Part shown: piece after piece, positions 18,564-27,517 of the stretch
How positions within the stretch are numbered: position 1 is the stretch's first letter
Layout of the letters: each line of letters starts with the position of its first letter
From: Terriglobia bacterium
GTDB taxonomy: Bacteria > Acidobacteriota > Terriglobia > JAIQFV01
Length of the DNA stretch: 64,000 bases
Assembly (NCBI GenBank): GCA_028716525.1
Contig: JAQUPQ010000021.1
Location: 1-64,000 of the forward strand
Direction: 5' to 3'
Notes under the pieces: generated by a model
Told to the model about the DNA's origin: nothing
Databases searched by the model: none
What the model saw: the letters and a program-made list of their open reading frames with translations, nothing else
Program-made: the position numbers and the translations under genes

Positions 18564-18622
18564 GTTGGGGTCTCTAAGGTGTTTCCCGGAGCCGGGCAAG
18601 CGGGCTTTTCAGCCTCTCAACA

Positions 18623-18640
18623 AAAATGAACGTTTGTTTT
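18623..18640. promoter_or_regulatory. Putative TetR-family operator at the tetR promoter
   Basis: AAAATGAACGTTTGTTTT is an imperfect palindrome overlapping the -10 region of the TetR gene promoter, which suggests autorepression. The other two copies are at 17909-17924 and 23551-23570. Confidence 0.6.
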
Positions 18641-18666
18641 TTAATAATTTTCGCGAAAACTGTCAA
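18638..18666 (-). promoter_or_regulatory. Promoter of the TetR gene
   Basis: On the minus strand a perfect TTGACA -35 box (18661-18666) is followed after 17 bases by TAAAAA (18638-18643) as a fair -10 box. Transcription would start about 70 bp before the ATG at 18563, inside or next to the operator. Confidence 0.65.
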
Positions 18667-18708
18667 GTCTTTTTTCGGTTGTGAAATGTGGAACCAGTCC
18701 CTGATCGG

Positions 18709-19917
18709 TTACACGGCCGGCCTCAAAACCGTGCACACCGAGGCACAAATCGGTCCCCCGATGTTGAAGGTGGCTGCTGCCCGGGCATTCCTGACTTGCA
18801 GCTCCGGCGGAACCTTCCCGCGCAGTTGTTGTGCCGCCCAGCCTACCATGGCAATGCCCGTGGCGCCGACAGGATGGCCCTTCGCGATCAAACCGCCGGA
18901 GGTGTTTATACCGCATTCTCCGTCGACGTTCGCCTTCCCTTCCGTCCAGTATTGGGCACCCTTCCCATAAGCCGCTTTGCCGATGACCTCGGCGCCGATG
19001 GCCCCCATGACGGTGAAGCAATCGTGGATCTCGGCCACATTGATGTCGGAGGGCTTCAAGCCCGCCATGGCATAAGCCTTGTTCATTGCCGTGTAGGCTC
19101 CCGCCGGTTTCAAAATATCGCGCCCTTCTTTTTTGAGAGGGTCGGTGGCTTGAGCATATCCGGCAATCTCGATGCAATCGGCCTTGGGTACTCCCAATTT
19201 CTCTAGACCGGCTTCGGTCGCCACAATCAGGGCCGCATAGCCGTCGGTGATCTGGGAGCAGTCGTAAGTCTTCAGCGGGAGACCTTCCACAACATAGCGA
19301 TTGATCCCCTCGATCTTCATGGCTTGTTCCAACGTGATTTGCACCTTTTGCATTTGAGCGAAGGGATTGAATTTGGCGTTGCCATATTCCGCAACGGCAA
19401 TTTGAGCCAGGGCCTCTTCACGGACGCCGTGAATCTTCATATAGCAATGCATGACCTCTGCAAAAATATGAGGGAAGATAAAGACTTTGCCTTCCCGTTC
19501 ATCGGGGTGTGAGAAGTAGCCCAAAACTTCTCCGATCAGTTTGCCGTCCATCTTGCCTTCGTGGTCGCGCATCTTTTCATAACCGATGGCGATGCCCACT
19601 TCACCCTGGCCAAGCAGGAGCTTGTAGATCACCGAAAGAATGGCTTGTCCGCCGGTGGCACAGGCGTTTTCAACCGATTCGATGGGCTTCCCGGCCAACC
19701 CGGGAACCATCGCCACCAGTCCGGCCAAGAGTCCCTGCTTGTTCAAAGAAAAATTGCAGGCGGCGCCGATCGAAGCGACGTCCAAAATCGAAGGATCCAC
19801 CTTGATTTCTCCACACACTCCCTCCACGGCATTGTTGACAATGTCGGGTATGGACAGGCCCAACAATTTCCCAAACTTGGATTGATGGTAAGCTGCAATA
19901 TAAATGGGTTTGATCAT
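18709..19917 (-). CDS. Thiolase, SCP2/SCPx type (acetyl-CoA acetyltransferase family)
   Basis: This 402-residue protein of the thiolase superfamily cleaves 3-oxoacyl-CoA with CoA, or runs in the condensing direction. Nucleophile Cys86 is in VENACATGG; His298 is in AEIHDCF, the SCP2-thiolase signature; His348 is in SGGLIAKGHPVGATG. The motif set separates it from the classical FadA type. A strong AAAGGAGGAGG site precedes the ATG. The acyl-CoA ligase gene ends about 180 bp upstream on the same strand. It is probably the last gene of the SDR-KAS-ligase-thiolase group, giving a CoA-dependent lipid or aromatic side-chain pathway. Confidence 0.88.
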   Translation of the reverse strand: MIKPIYIAAYHQSKFGKLLGLSIPDIVNNAVEGVCGEIKVDPSILDVASIGAACNFSLNKQGLLAGLVAMVPGLAGKPIESVENACATGGQAILSVIYKLLLGQGEVGIAIGYEKMRDHEGKMDGKLIGEVLGYFSHPDEREGKVFIFPHIFAEVMHCYMKIHGVREEALAQIAVAEYGNAKFNPFAQMQKVQITLEQAMKIEGINRYVVEGLPLKTYDCSQITDGYAALIVATEAGLEKLGVPKADCIEIAGYAQATDPLKKEGRDILKPAGAYTAMNKAYAMAGLKPSDINVAEIHDCFTVMGAIGAEVIGKAAYGKGAQYWTEGKANVDGECGINTSGGLIAKGHPVGATGIAMVGWAAQQLRGKVPPELQVRNARAAATFNIGGPICASVCTVLRPAV

Positions 19918-20098
19918 GACAGGCCTCCTCCTTTCTCCGATCCAGATATGATTGCGTTCAAGGCAAGAGCGCGCCTTCGAAACGTTCCTCCGGCAGCCAC
20001 AGCCTCCCGCAGTTAGATAATTCTACATCCAAGAAGTAAAAACATCCGCATTTCTCTCAACAAAAACCCTGGTGCCGTATCCGTCCTTACTTTTCACT

Positions 20099-21628
20099 TC
20101 AACGATGCAAGTACCCGGTCCGTAATTTGTCCTTGATTACCTTCCCATAGGCTGTCCGCGGCAGCTCTTCAACAAAAACAAACTCTTTTGGAATTTTGAA
20201 TTTGGCGAGAAGGCGGGTCAACTCAGCTCGCAAATCCTGTGCGGTCACGCCGCCCGTTTCGCGCGGAACCACAAATGCGACGCCGGCCTCACCCCATTTG
20301 GAATCGGGTACACCGACCACGGCCGCATCCCTCACCTGCGGGCACAACAGCAGCGCCCCTTCAATTTCGGCGGGATAAATATTAACTCCACCGCTGATAA
20401 TCATTTCCTTCAGGCGGCCGGCGATATAGAAGAAACCTTCCTCATCACAACGCGCCAAATCGCCGGTGTGAAACCAACCGTCCACATCCAGGGCGGCACG
20501 GGTGTCTTCGGGATTGTTCCAATACCCCCGACAGACATGAGGACCGCGCAGATGTAATTCCCCGACCTCTCCGGCCGGCACTTCTTCTCCCGCGGAATTC
20601 ACCAAGCGGGCCTGCGTAAACATCATGGGTCTTCCGATCGATCCTATTTTCTGTTGCGATTCCTCCACCGTCATCGTAAAACAGTTCACCCCCACTTCCG
20701 TCAAGCCATAGCCTTGCTTGAAGATCAGGCCGCGGCGCTGATAGGCTTCGATGATGTACAACGGAAGAGGCGCTCCCCCGCTGATGCACCACCGCACGTG
20801 GTGCACATCGACCGTCGGAAATTCCGGGGCTTCCATCAACATCCTGAAGATCGTTGGAACACCAAAAATGACGCTGCATCTCTCGCGCTCAATGGTCCGC
20901 AACACTTCCGAAGCCTCGAAGGATCGGTGTAAGACGACGCATCCTCCGATAAGAAAAATCGGGGTCAAAAAGACCGTCAAGCCGCCGGCATGGTACATGG
21001 GAGTAAATATCGGGGCCACATCGGTCGGGCGCAACTCCCAGCAGATCGCCGTCGCCACGGCATTCCACAGGATCATGCGATGAGGCAGTAAAACACCTTT
21101 GGGTCGGCCTGTCGTGCCGCTGGTATACAGGATGCAGAAAATATCCTCAGCATCGCACCTCGTCGGTTTCCACGGGTCGTTGCCAAGGTTGGCGACGGCC
21201 GCTTGAAGATTTAAGTGAAGGCTATGAGATGTTGCTCCCAGCGAGATCCAGTGGTCTACATGAACCTTCTGTTCCAGATCCTTCACAGTGGCGGCGAAAT
21301 CCTCTCCGTACATCAAGGCTTTCACACCGCTGTCGCATATCAACAATTCCAGCTCCGGAACCGTTAAACGAGTCCCCAGGGGCACGAGAATGATTCCTGT
21401 TTTTCCGGCCGCGAAGAACGCTTGCACATACTCGACGCCATTGTGCGCCAGAATTCCAACGCGATCGCCTTTCGATAAGTGGAGTGTCTCCTGCCACACA
21501 CGCGCACATAGGATGGCCGCGTGGTTGAGCTCTTCATACGATAATTTGCGGCCCGAGGAAACGTCGACCAAGGCCGTGCGCCTGGGGGTCAATCGTGCCC
21601 GCTCGCCGAGAATGTCGCTACTGATCAT
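20099..21628 (-). CDS. AMP-forming acyl-CoA synthetase (ANL superfamily)
   Basis: This 509-residue enzyme activates a carboxylic acid to acyl-AMP and then acyl-CoA. The P-loop-like A3 motif LYTSGTTGRPKG, A5 GYGLTEVG, A7 GWFHTGD, A8 GRLKEMIISGGVNIYPAEIE and the A10 lysine in TAYGKVIK are all present, so it should be active. Length is typical of medium- and long-chain fatty-acid or similar CoA ligases. It starts 14 bp after the KAS III-like gene and precedes the thiolase. It probably supplies acyl-CoA to the same pathway. The substrate is not determined by sequence. Confidence 0.9.
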   Translation of the reverse strand: MISSDILGERARLTPRRTALVDVSSGRKLSYEELNHAAILCARVWQETLHLSKGDRVGILAHNGVEYVQAFFAAGKTGIILVPLGTRLTVPELELLICDSGVKALMYGEDFAATVKDLEQKVHVDHWISLGATSHSLHLNLQAAVANLGNDPWKPTRCDAEDIFCILYTSGTTGRPKGVLLPHRMILWNAVATAICWELRPTDVAPIFTPMYHAGGLTVFLTPIFLIGGCVVLHRSFEASEVLRTIERERCSVIFGVPTIFRMLMEAPEFPTVDVHHVRWCISGGAPLPLYIIEAYQRRGLIFKQGYGLTEVGVNCFTMTVEESQQKIGSIGRPMMFTQARLVNSAGEEVPAGEVGELHLRGPHVCRGYWNNPEDTRAALDVDGWFHTGDLARCDEEGFFYIAGRLKEMIISGGVNIYPAEIEGALLLCPQVRDAAVVGVPDSKWGEAGVAFVVPRETGGVTAQDLRAELTRLLAKFKIPKEFVFVEELPRTAYGKVIKDKLRTGYLHR

Positions 21629-21641
21629 AAAAAGAAGGTGT

Positions 21642-22649
21642 TCAGATACCCAACTCAGAACCTATCCGAAAGGCCACTCCAGCCTGGTTGTACCCAACCC
21701 CGGAACCAATCAGCACAATCAAATCGCCGGAATGGACCTTGCCCTTCAACGCCGCATCGTGAAGCGCCATGCCGATACAGGCCGAGCCGGTATATCCCAT
21801 TTCTTCCATGATGGTATGAGTGCGCTCCACGGGAAGTCCCAGGTTTTCCATCACCAGTTCGATGGAGGGCTTGCGGACCTGCGTGAAAATGATGAAATCG
21901 ATATCGGAAATCTTGAAGTTCCCGTTTTCCGCCAGTTTCCGCACCAGTTTGGGCCAACCTTCGTGATTCACTTCGGGAGGATAGCGATTGATGATGCGAA
22001 CCTTGGTTCGACCCGCCTTGACGGCCTCTTCGCTGGCCGGCTCAAAGGTTCCGCCGGAATAAATTCCCCAGTAACTATGATAGGAACCGTCGGCAAAAAA
22101 GGCGGAGGAGATGAATCCGGGGTTATTCGCCACCTCGACCACGGCGGCACCCGCGCCGTCTCCGTAGAAAAAAATCATCGGATCATTGGGATCGGCGAGT
22201 TTGTGCATCAAGTAAACACCCACCACCAGGACAGTTCGGATCGAGGCATTGCCGGCGATGAATCCCGCCGCGGTACTGAGTCCCGTGGGAAAGGAAGCGC
22301 AAGCACACCCGATGTCGAAGGTGCCGGCATTCTTGGCGCCCAGCTTGTGCTGCAGAACCACCGATGTGGCCGGAGTGATGTAATCCGGCGAGTCGGTGCC
22401 CAACAGAATCAAATCCACTTCGGCGGGAGTCTTCTTGGCGCGTTCCAACGCCTGGCGAGCCGCCGGCAAAGCAACATCGGAGGTTGCCCAGTTATCCGGC
22501 GCGAACCAGCGCTTCCGAATCCCGGAACTCTCTTCCATCTTGTCGACGAAATCCGGAAGATGCGCAAATCGTTTCCGCAATTCATCATTGGTTACTTCTA
22601 TTTCGGGGTGATAACTTCCTGTTCCCGTGATGGTGCCGTATCGAGCCAT
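21642..22649 (-). CDS. KAS III-like thiolase-fold protein lacking the catalytic His and Asn
   Basis: The protein has 335 residues from the ATG at 22649, chosen because GGGGAG lies 5 bases upstream. A longer reading frame runs upstream but overlaps the SDR gene. The fold is that of beta-ketoacyl-ACP synthase III: NDELRKRF, the nucleophile Cys117 in GCACASF, YGDGAGAA, and a C-terminal GSGVGYNQAG. Where FabH has the His of PHQAN this protein reads FTQVRK, and where FabH has the Asn of GNTSA it reads GYTGSA. Decarboxylative condensation needs those residues, so this may be an acyltransferase or an unusual condensing enzyme. Operon partners are SDR, acyl-CoA ligase and thiolase. Confidence 0.8.
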   Translation of the reverse strand: MARYGTITGTGSYHPEIEVTNDELRKRFAHLPDFVDKMEESSGIRKRWFAPDNWATSDVALPAARQALERAKKTPAEVDLILLGTDSPDYITPATSVVLQHKLGAKNAGTFDIGCACASFPTGLSTAAGFIAGNASIRTVLVVGVYLMHKLADPNDPMIFFYGDGAGAAVVEVANNPGFISSAFFADGSYHSYWGIYSGGTFEPASEEAVKAGRTKVRIINRYPPEVNHEGWPKLVRKLAENGNFKISDIDFIIFTQVRKPSIELVMENLGLPVERTHTIMEEMGYTGSACIGMALHDAALKGKVHSGDLIVLIGSGVGYNQAGVAFRIGSELGI

Positions 22650-22692
22650 GTCTCTCCCCTCTGCGATTTTCGTTCGCCTCGGACAATTCCAT

Positions 22693-23475
22693 TTACGTCC
22701 CGAGAACGATGCCCCCGTCAATCGAAAGAACAGCCCCATGCACGAACGCCGCGGCATCGGAAGCCAGCCACACGTAAGCCTCAGCAATGTCTCGGGGTTC
22801 ACCTGTTCGCCCCAGGGGCGTGTGGCCGACCATGGATTCAATCACTTTGGGAGGCATGGACTTTACCATTTCGGTTGCAATGAATCCCGGCGCCACGGCA
22901 TTCACGCGAATCTTGTAGCGCCCCAATTCCCGCGCCCAAGTCTGAGTCATGGCAATGACTCCGGCTTTCGTGGATGCATAATTCGTTTGTCCGAAGTTTC
23001 CATGCAAACCGACGATCGACGAGGCGTTCAAGATGACGCCGCCTCCCTGGCGAATCATATGAGGGACGACCGCCCGGGTGCTTACGAACACGCCTTTCAG
23101 GTTTACGGCAATGACGTCGTCGAACTGCTCCTCGCTCATGGTCGCGGCCACAGCTCCGTCCTTCCATTTCACGAGTTGCGAATCCCGCACAATGCCGGCG
23201 TTGTTTACCAGGACGTCAATTCGAAACCATCGCTTCACAATTTTGGCGATCGCCGACTCCACGGCCGCGGAGTCGCTCACGTCCACTTGTTCAAATAACG
23301 CCTCCCCGCCGGCGACCTCCAACTCTTCAAGCAATTGCGGAACGCCGCTCTGGCGCACATCCCACACCGCGACGCGGCAATCTTCCTGAGCAAACCGGAG
23401 AGCCGTGGCGCGACCGATGCCGGCGGCCCCTCCCGTGACTAAAACGACTTTCTGGCGAAGCCCGGTTTCGATCAT
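22693..23475 (-). CDS. Short-chain dehydrogenase/reductase, FabG-like
   Basis: The protein has 260 residues from the ATG at 23475, with GGGAGG 9 bases upstream. It is a classical SDR: TGGAAGIG (14-21) binds the dinucleotide, NNAG (91-94) is present, and the catalytic Ser153, Tyr166 and Lys170 lie in ASSIVG and NYASTK. PGFIATEM and SIDGGIV complete the FabG-like pattern. It would reduce a 3-oxoacyl thioester or oxidise the 3-hydroxy form. It is the first gene of the operon that runs on to the KAS-like protein, ligase and thiolase, starting about 100 bp after a strong promoter. Confidence 0.9.
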   Translation of the reverse strand: MIETGLRQKVVLVTGGAAGIGRATALRFAQEDCRVAVWDVRQSGVPQLLEELEVAGGEALFEQVDVSDSAAVESAIAKIVKRWFRIDVLVNNAGIVRDSQLVKWKDGAVAATMSEEQFDDVIAVNLKGVFVSTRAVVPHMIRQGGGVILNASSIVGLHGNFGQTNYASTKAGVIAMTQTWARELGRYKIRVNAVAPGFIATEMVKSMPPKVIESMVGHTPLGRTGEPRDIAEAYVWLASDAAAFVHGAVLSIDGGIVLGT

Positions 23476-23550
23476 GAGCGCTGAACCTCCCTGCGAAACA
23501 ACGTGAAGAATTCGAAGATGAACCCGCGAGCCGGTAAGGTGAATATAAAA

Positions 23551-23570
23551 AAACGAACGCTCGCTCGTTT
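23551..23570. promoter_or_regulatory. Putative TetR-family operator of the lipid operon
   Basis: AAACGAACGCTCGCTCGTTT is a near-perfect 20-bp palindrome just after the expected transcription start of the operon promoter, a usual repressor position. Its half-site AAACGAACG is shared with the sites at 17.9 and 18.6 kb; the spacing is 4 bp wider here, so it may be two overlapping sites. Confidence 0.65.
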
Positions 23571-23581
23571 TAATGGAGAAA

Positions 23582-23610
23582 AATGTAACGCGGAGAATAT
23601 AAAATGTCAA
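23582..23610 (-). promoter_or_regulatory. Sigma-70 type promoter of the SDR-KAS-ligase-thiolase operon
   Basis: On the minus strand TTGACA (23605-23610) and TACATT (23582-23587) are separated by exactly 17 bases. Transcription should begin near 23575, leading into the operator and then the SDR gene start at 23475. Confidence 0.75.
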
Positions 23611-23634
23611 CTCGCGAAAAACTGGCGCCGCCGA

Positions 23635-24612
23635 TCAGTGGCGCGGGGCGTAGTAACCCCGTCGATATTGCAGGGAATACTCGGGATGGTCGATCAGCAC
23701 TTTGATGCGGCGGTACTTGCCGTTGCGGGCCGTGTTGGAGGGATAGTAGGCGATGGCATATTGACCTTTCAAATCAAACACAATGTCGCGGCAGGCCTGG
23801 GCAATTTCGTCAAGGTCCTTGACGAAGATAGCCCGGCCTCCGCTTTCATCGGCATAAATCTTCAATGACGTTCCGCGCACATTCATGGCCTGCATGTGGG
23901 CCCAGGCCCCCAACACTCCCCCAATGCCTTTGAGTCCGATGGCATAGACCAATGTCTCGTGGCTGCGTATCTTATCTTCCACTCCCCGACCCGGAATGTC
24001 GAGCCCGTCGGATATGACCACCAACGCCTGTTTTCGATTGGAAGCATCGCGCATCTTCCACAGTCCTTCCTCAACTGCAGCGCCCACCGAAGTGGCTCCT
24101 TTGGAGAACAACCGCGAGAGCGGACGGTTCAGATCCGTGCTGGCGGGAACAAAATCCTCCAGCAAATACGGTTGATCGGTAAATCCCATCAAAAAAATCT
24201 CGTCGCGCGGAGAAAGGGTCGCCGCCAGCACCTTGACGGCGTCGATGGCCTTGTCGATCTTCGCCTGGCCCATGCTTCCGCTGCTGTCGATCAGAATGCC
24301 CACCGTGACCGGCGTATCCGATTCCGGCCCGAATTTCGCGATCTGTTGCTCGACCTTGTCTTCATACACTTTGAAATCCGATTGCTTCATGCCTTGCACC
24401 GGTCGGCCGTTCTTATCAAAAACAGCGGCATGAAGATAGACGAGGTCGACTTGGACTCGAATGGGAGGCTGATCAGATGGAGGCGTGGCCGTCGGCTTCT
24501 TTTGAACCTTGGAAGACCCGCCGAGCAAGAAAGGGACAACAAACAAAAGGAAGACAAATCTAAACCGTTTTTTCTCGCAACCCAAAAATGCTTTCCCAAT
24601 GAAAGATTGCAT
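23635..24612 (-). CDS. Secreted VWFA-related protein with intact MIDAS
   Basis: This 325-residue protein of the acidobacterial VWFA-related family has an N-terminal hydrophobic export segment (about 17-32). A short beta domain follows (VQVDLVYLHAAVFDKNGR), then a VWA domain with the full metal site: D109-S-S111-G-S113 in LIDSSGSM and SDGLDIPG later. It resembles the protein at 6.0-6.9 kb but keeps the MIDAS. It is probably a periplasmic or surface protein that binds partners in a metal-dependent way. The ATG follows directly on the stop of the peptidase gene (TAAATG), so the two are translationally coupled. Confidence 0.8.
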   Translation of the reverse strand: MQSFIGKAFLGCEKKRFRFVFLLFVVPFLLGGSSKVQKKPTATPPSDQPPIRVQVDLVYLHAAVFDKNGRPVQGMKQSDFKVYEDKVEQQIAKFGPESDTPVTVGILIDSSGSMGQAKIDKAIDAVKVLAATLSPRDEIFLMGFTDQPYLLEDFVPASTDLNRPLSRLFSKGATSVGAAVEEGLWKMRDASNRKQALVVISDGLDIPGRGVEDKIRSHETLVYAIGLKGIGGVLGAWAHMQAMNVRGTSLKIYADESGGRAIFVKDLDEIAQACRDIVFDLKGQYAIAYYPSNTARNGKYRRIKVLIDHPEYSLQYRRGYYAPRH

Positions 24613-25740
24613 TTAATTCAAAGTCAACAATCGCGTCAGCAAAGCGATTCGTTCCGCCAGACGGCTCACATCAATGTACTCATCCACCGCGTGCGCGTTG
24701 TCTCCGACCATGCCCAACCCGTCCAGCGTCGGGACGCCCAGCGCTGCCGTGAAGTTTCCGTCGCTGCCGCCGCCGGTGGAGCCTTCTTTCAGCTCGATCC
24801 CCAATTCGCGGCCTAGGAGTCGCGCGCGGCGGAACAAGGCCGCAATCTGAGGCGTTCGTTCGAGGGGCGGCCGATTGATCCCTCCGCTGATTTCCAGCCG
24901 CGTTAGAGGGTTGACCGGCTTCAAGGAATAAATTTTCTTGGTGAGTTCGCTGCCTTGATGGGTCGATCGAATCCGCGCGTCGATCTCCGCCTCGGCGTAG
25001 GCTGGAACCACATTGGATCGCGTTCCCCCCTGCACCACCCCGACATTCACAGTAATTCCCTCCCGACGGTTGTTCATTCGCTGAAGCCTCAAGGTCTGAT
25101 GCGCCAACTCCTCCACGGCGTTGGCTCCGGCCTCGTGGGCAATACCCGCATGCGCGGCGACGCCATACACCTTGAGATGAAATACTCCCACGCCTTTTCG
25201 TTCGGTTTTCAAACCGCCATGGGGCGAAATAGGGGGTTCCAAAACGAATACGTGATCACTCTTCTTCGCCATAGAGGCAATCAACTTTCGGGAAGAATGA
25301 CTTCCGACTTCCTCATCAGAGTCGAACAACGCCACAATACGCCGCGGTGGACTGAGCTTCAAATCGCGGATGGCCTTCAAAGCAAAATAAAAGGCTGCCA
25401 GACTGGCCTTCATGTCAAAAATTCCGGGTCCCCCGGCAATTCGGCCTTGGACTTTGAAGGGAATCCTTTTCAGGGTTCCTAACGGCCAAACCGTATCCGA
25501 GTGCCCGAGAACAAAGACTTGGCGCTTGCCCCCGCCGTATTCCACCTGCAAATGATTTCCGAAGTTTTTGGTTCGATGAACCACGCATTTCGCCGGGAGC
25601 TCTTCAAATCTTCCGGCCAGGAATTCCACCAGGCGATCCACCGCGGCCTTGTTGTCCGACGGAGACTCCCGGACAACCAACTCTTCAATAAGCTTCATTA
25701 TGGAATCTTGCTGATTCCTAAAATAGGGAATGAGTTTCAC
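24613..25740 (-). CDS. M20 family zinc metallopeptidase (CPG2/ArgE-like)
   Basis: This 375-residue protein has the co-catalytic zinc site of family M20: H80-x-D82 in GHSDTVW, bridging D109 in GIFDMKAS, the catalytic Glu pair in SDEEVGSHSS (E143, E144), and a dimerisation lid domain with VYGVAAHAG. GSTGGGSDGNF near the C-terminus holds the substrate-binding part. Members cleave C-terminal Glu, N-acyl amino acids or dipeptides. Glutamate carboxypeptidase type is the best fit. No signal peptide is visible. It is coupled to the following VWA gene. Confidence 0.85.
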   Translation of the reverse strand: MKLIPYFRNQQDSIMKLIEELVVRESPSDNKAAVDRLVEFLAGRFEELPAKCVVHRTKNFGNHLQVEYGGGKRQVFVLGHSDTVWPLGTLKRIPFKVQGRIAGGPGIFDMKASLAAFYFALKAIRDLKLSPPRRIVALFDSDEEVGSHSSRKLIASMAKKSDHVFVLEPPISPHGGLKTERKGVGVFHLKVYGVAAHAGIAHEAGANAVEELAHQTLRLQRMNNRREGITVNVGVVQGGTRSNVVPAYAEAEIDARIRSTHQGSELTKKIYSLKPVNPLTRLEISGGINRPPLERTPQIAALFRRARLLGRELGIELKEGSTGGGSDGNFTAALGVPTLDGLGMVGDNAHAVDEYIDVSRLAERIALLTRLLTLN

Positions 25741-25843
25741 TGAAGTTCCTCAGCGCCCCTCGGCGTACTTTGCGGTGAGAGGCAGATCACGACCTTAGAG
25801 AATGACGGCTTGAAGCCAAAAACGGTTGGCCCACTCCTCAACC

Positions 25844-26002
25844 TTAAGATGCCGTCTTGGCCTTTTCGATTTCTTCGGGTGTCAGCTCAAATTTCATGCC
25901 CGGCAGCAGGTCTTTGGGAATGACGGTGGCTTCGCCGGATTTGATTTTCTGGTCGAGATCGAAGAACAGCTGATAGTATTTTCGTTGCTCGTCATAGGCC
26001 AT
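25844..26002 (-). CDS. Small conserved-looking protein of unknown function (52 aa)
   Basis: The reading frame continues upstream to 26080 (78 codons). The ATG at 26002 has GGAAGG 8 bases before it and the upstream candidates do not, so 52 residues are preferred. The protein starts MAYDEQRKYYQLFFDLDQKI, then has a charged middle and KFELTPEEIEKAKTA at the end, mostly helical. It has the composition of a real cytoplasmic protein. No domain is recognised. Confidence 0.5.
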   Translation of the reverse strand: MAYDEQRKYYQLFFDLDQKIKSGEATVIPKDLLPGMKFELTPEEIEKAKTAS

Positions 26003-26175
26003 GGCGCAGGCCTTCCGAAACCCGAAGCTGATATGAAACAATTCAAATGTCATGAAAAAATAATAACACGACTGCAGCAAAACCCTCGCAAGGTTCGCCG
26101 ATAATTTTCAATGAAATATAAATCCCACCTTCTTATAATGGGCCTGCACCGACGATTGCAATCCCATGGAGTTCG

Positions 26176-27504
26176 ATGATGCGCAGAGCTCACCCGTTCA
26201 AAAAGTCGTGGCGGTTTGCCTCCACCGTAGCTTTCCTTCTTTTTCTTTTCCCGATCACGGCGGCCGCCAGCCAGGCGCCCTTGCCCGGTGAATCTGCGTC
26301 GCCCGAGACAAGTCGATCCATTGCGACGCCCAATTCCCTATTTGAGACGGTGGAGCGGATCATCACGGAGCATCAAAGGCTCCTCCAGCTGCAAAGTGAA
26401 CAATCTGCCCAACAAGACCTCATCGACCAAACGCACCTGGCCATCGGTGATCTGACCGAAAAACTTCAGCGTACTTCGGGCGCAACGACCAATGGCGCCG
26501 TGAGTGCCGAACGCGCCGAATTGGAGAAGAGCTTCACGGCGGCGCAAACCCGCTTGGAGACTCTTACCCAGCACATGGCGCGTCTCAACGAAGATATTGA
26601 TGATGCCGCGTCCACACAAAAGTCGCTCCTTTTGGCGCTGGGCCGCCGTGTGGGATTGTTCATCATCTTTCTCCTCGTCATGTGGATTCTGGTTCGTGTA
26701 CTTCGCCGGGTACCTGAGCGCGTTGTCAAGAAAGACGAAGATCGGTTTTATATCCACAAGATCATTACTTATTCCAGCCGGCTTATCATTATTCTGGTCT
26801 TTCTGTATACGATTTTGGGCGAACTGGGATCGTTTTCGGCATTTCTCGGGCTTACCGGCGCCGGCGTGGCCATTGCCCTCCAGGATGTCATTGTCAGCTT
26901 CGTCGCTTGGTTTTTCATTATCGGCCGGCGGGGCTTTGCCATCGGTGACCGCATTGAGGTTTCCGGCGTGCGCGGCGATATTGTCGATATCGGAGTGATG
27001 CGCATCGCGGTACAGGAAGTGGGAAACTGGTTGAGCAACGACGTGCCGACGGGGCGCCGGGTCTTCATCCCCAACAGCTTTGTTTTCAAAAATTATTTTT
27101 TCAATTACACCAAGCCGCGTCCTTTCATCAACGACGAAATCAAACTGCTGTTCACTTTTGAGAGCGATTGGGAGAAGGCCGTCGAGGTGGTTCGGAACAC
27201 GGCGAGAAGCGTCATGACGGAGTTCCTGGGGGATAAACACACAACCCAAGAATTGCTGCCTCAAGACGAAGCCTTCACGCATTGGGGTGTGGGATTAAGT
27301 CCGTCTTTTCCCGAGGTCTTCACGCGTATCGCGGAAAGTGGTGTGGAATTGCGCCTGGTGTATCCGACTCGTGTACCAGAGCGAAATAAGATACGCGACG
27401 CCATGAATCGAGCTCTCTTGCGGGCTTTAAAGAGCCATCCGGAAATGACGATTGCTTATCCCACCTCGCGTGCCATTCCGACACCGCCGGGAGCCAAACC
27501 GTGA
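26176..27504 (+). CDS. MscS-type mechanosensitive channel with extended N-terminus
   Basis: The protein has 442 residues. A signal peptide (about 12-32) is followed by a periplasmic coiled-coil segment (about 55-145, rich in Glu, Gln and Leu). Membrane helices follow at about 155-178 and 200-222, then the MscS pore helix with GLTGAGVAIALQDVI. The cytoplasmic beta domain has GDRIEVSGVRGDIVDIG and GRRVFIPNS. MscS channels release solutes on hypo-osmotic shock. A TATAAT hexamer at 26134-26139 is a plausible -10 box, about 35 bp before the start. Two adjacent ATG codons (26176, 26179) are both possible. Confidence 0.88.
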   Translation: MMRRAHPFKKSWRFASTVAFLLFLFPITAAASQAPLPGESASPETSRSIATPNSLFETVERIITEHQRLLQLQSEQSAQQDLIDQTHLAIGDLTEKLQRTSGATTNGAVSAERAELEKSFTAAQTRLETLTQHMARLNEDIDDAASTQKSLLLALGRRVGLFIIFLLVMWILVRVLRRVPERVVKKDEDRFYIHKIITYSSRLIIILVFLYTILGELGSFSAFLGLTGAGVAIALQDVIVSFVAWFFIIGRRGFAIGDRIEVSGVRGDIVDIGVMRIAVQEVGNWLSNDVPTGRRVFIPNSFVFKNYFFNYTKPRPFINDEIKLLFTFESDWEKAVEVVRNTARSVMTEFLGDKHTTQELLPQDEAFTHWGVGLSPSFPEVFTRIAESGVELRLVYPTRVPERNKIRDAMNRALLRALKSHPEMTIAYPTSRAIPTPPGAKP

Positions 27505-27517
27505 GATTCGATTCAAC

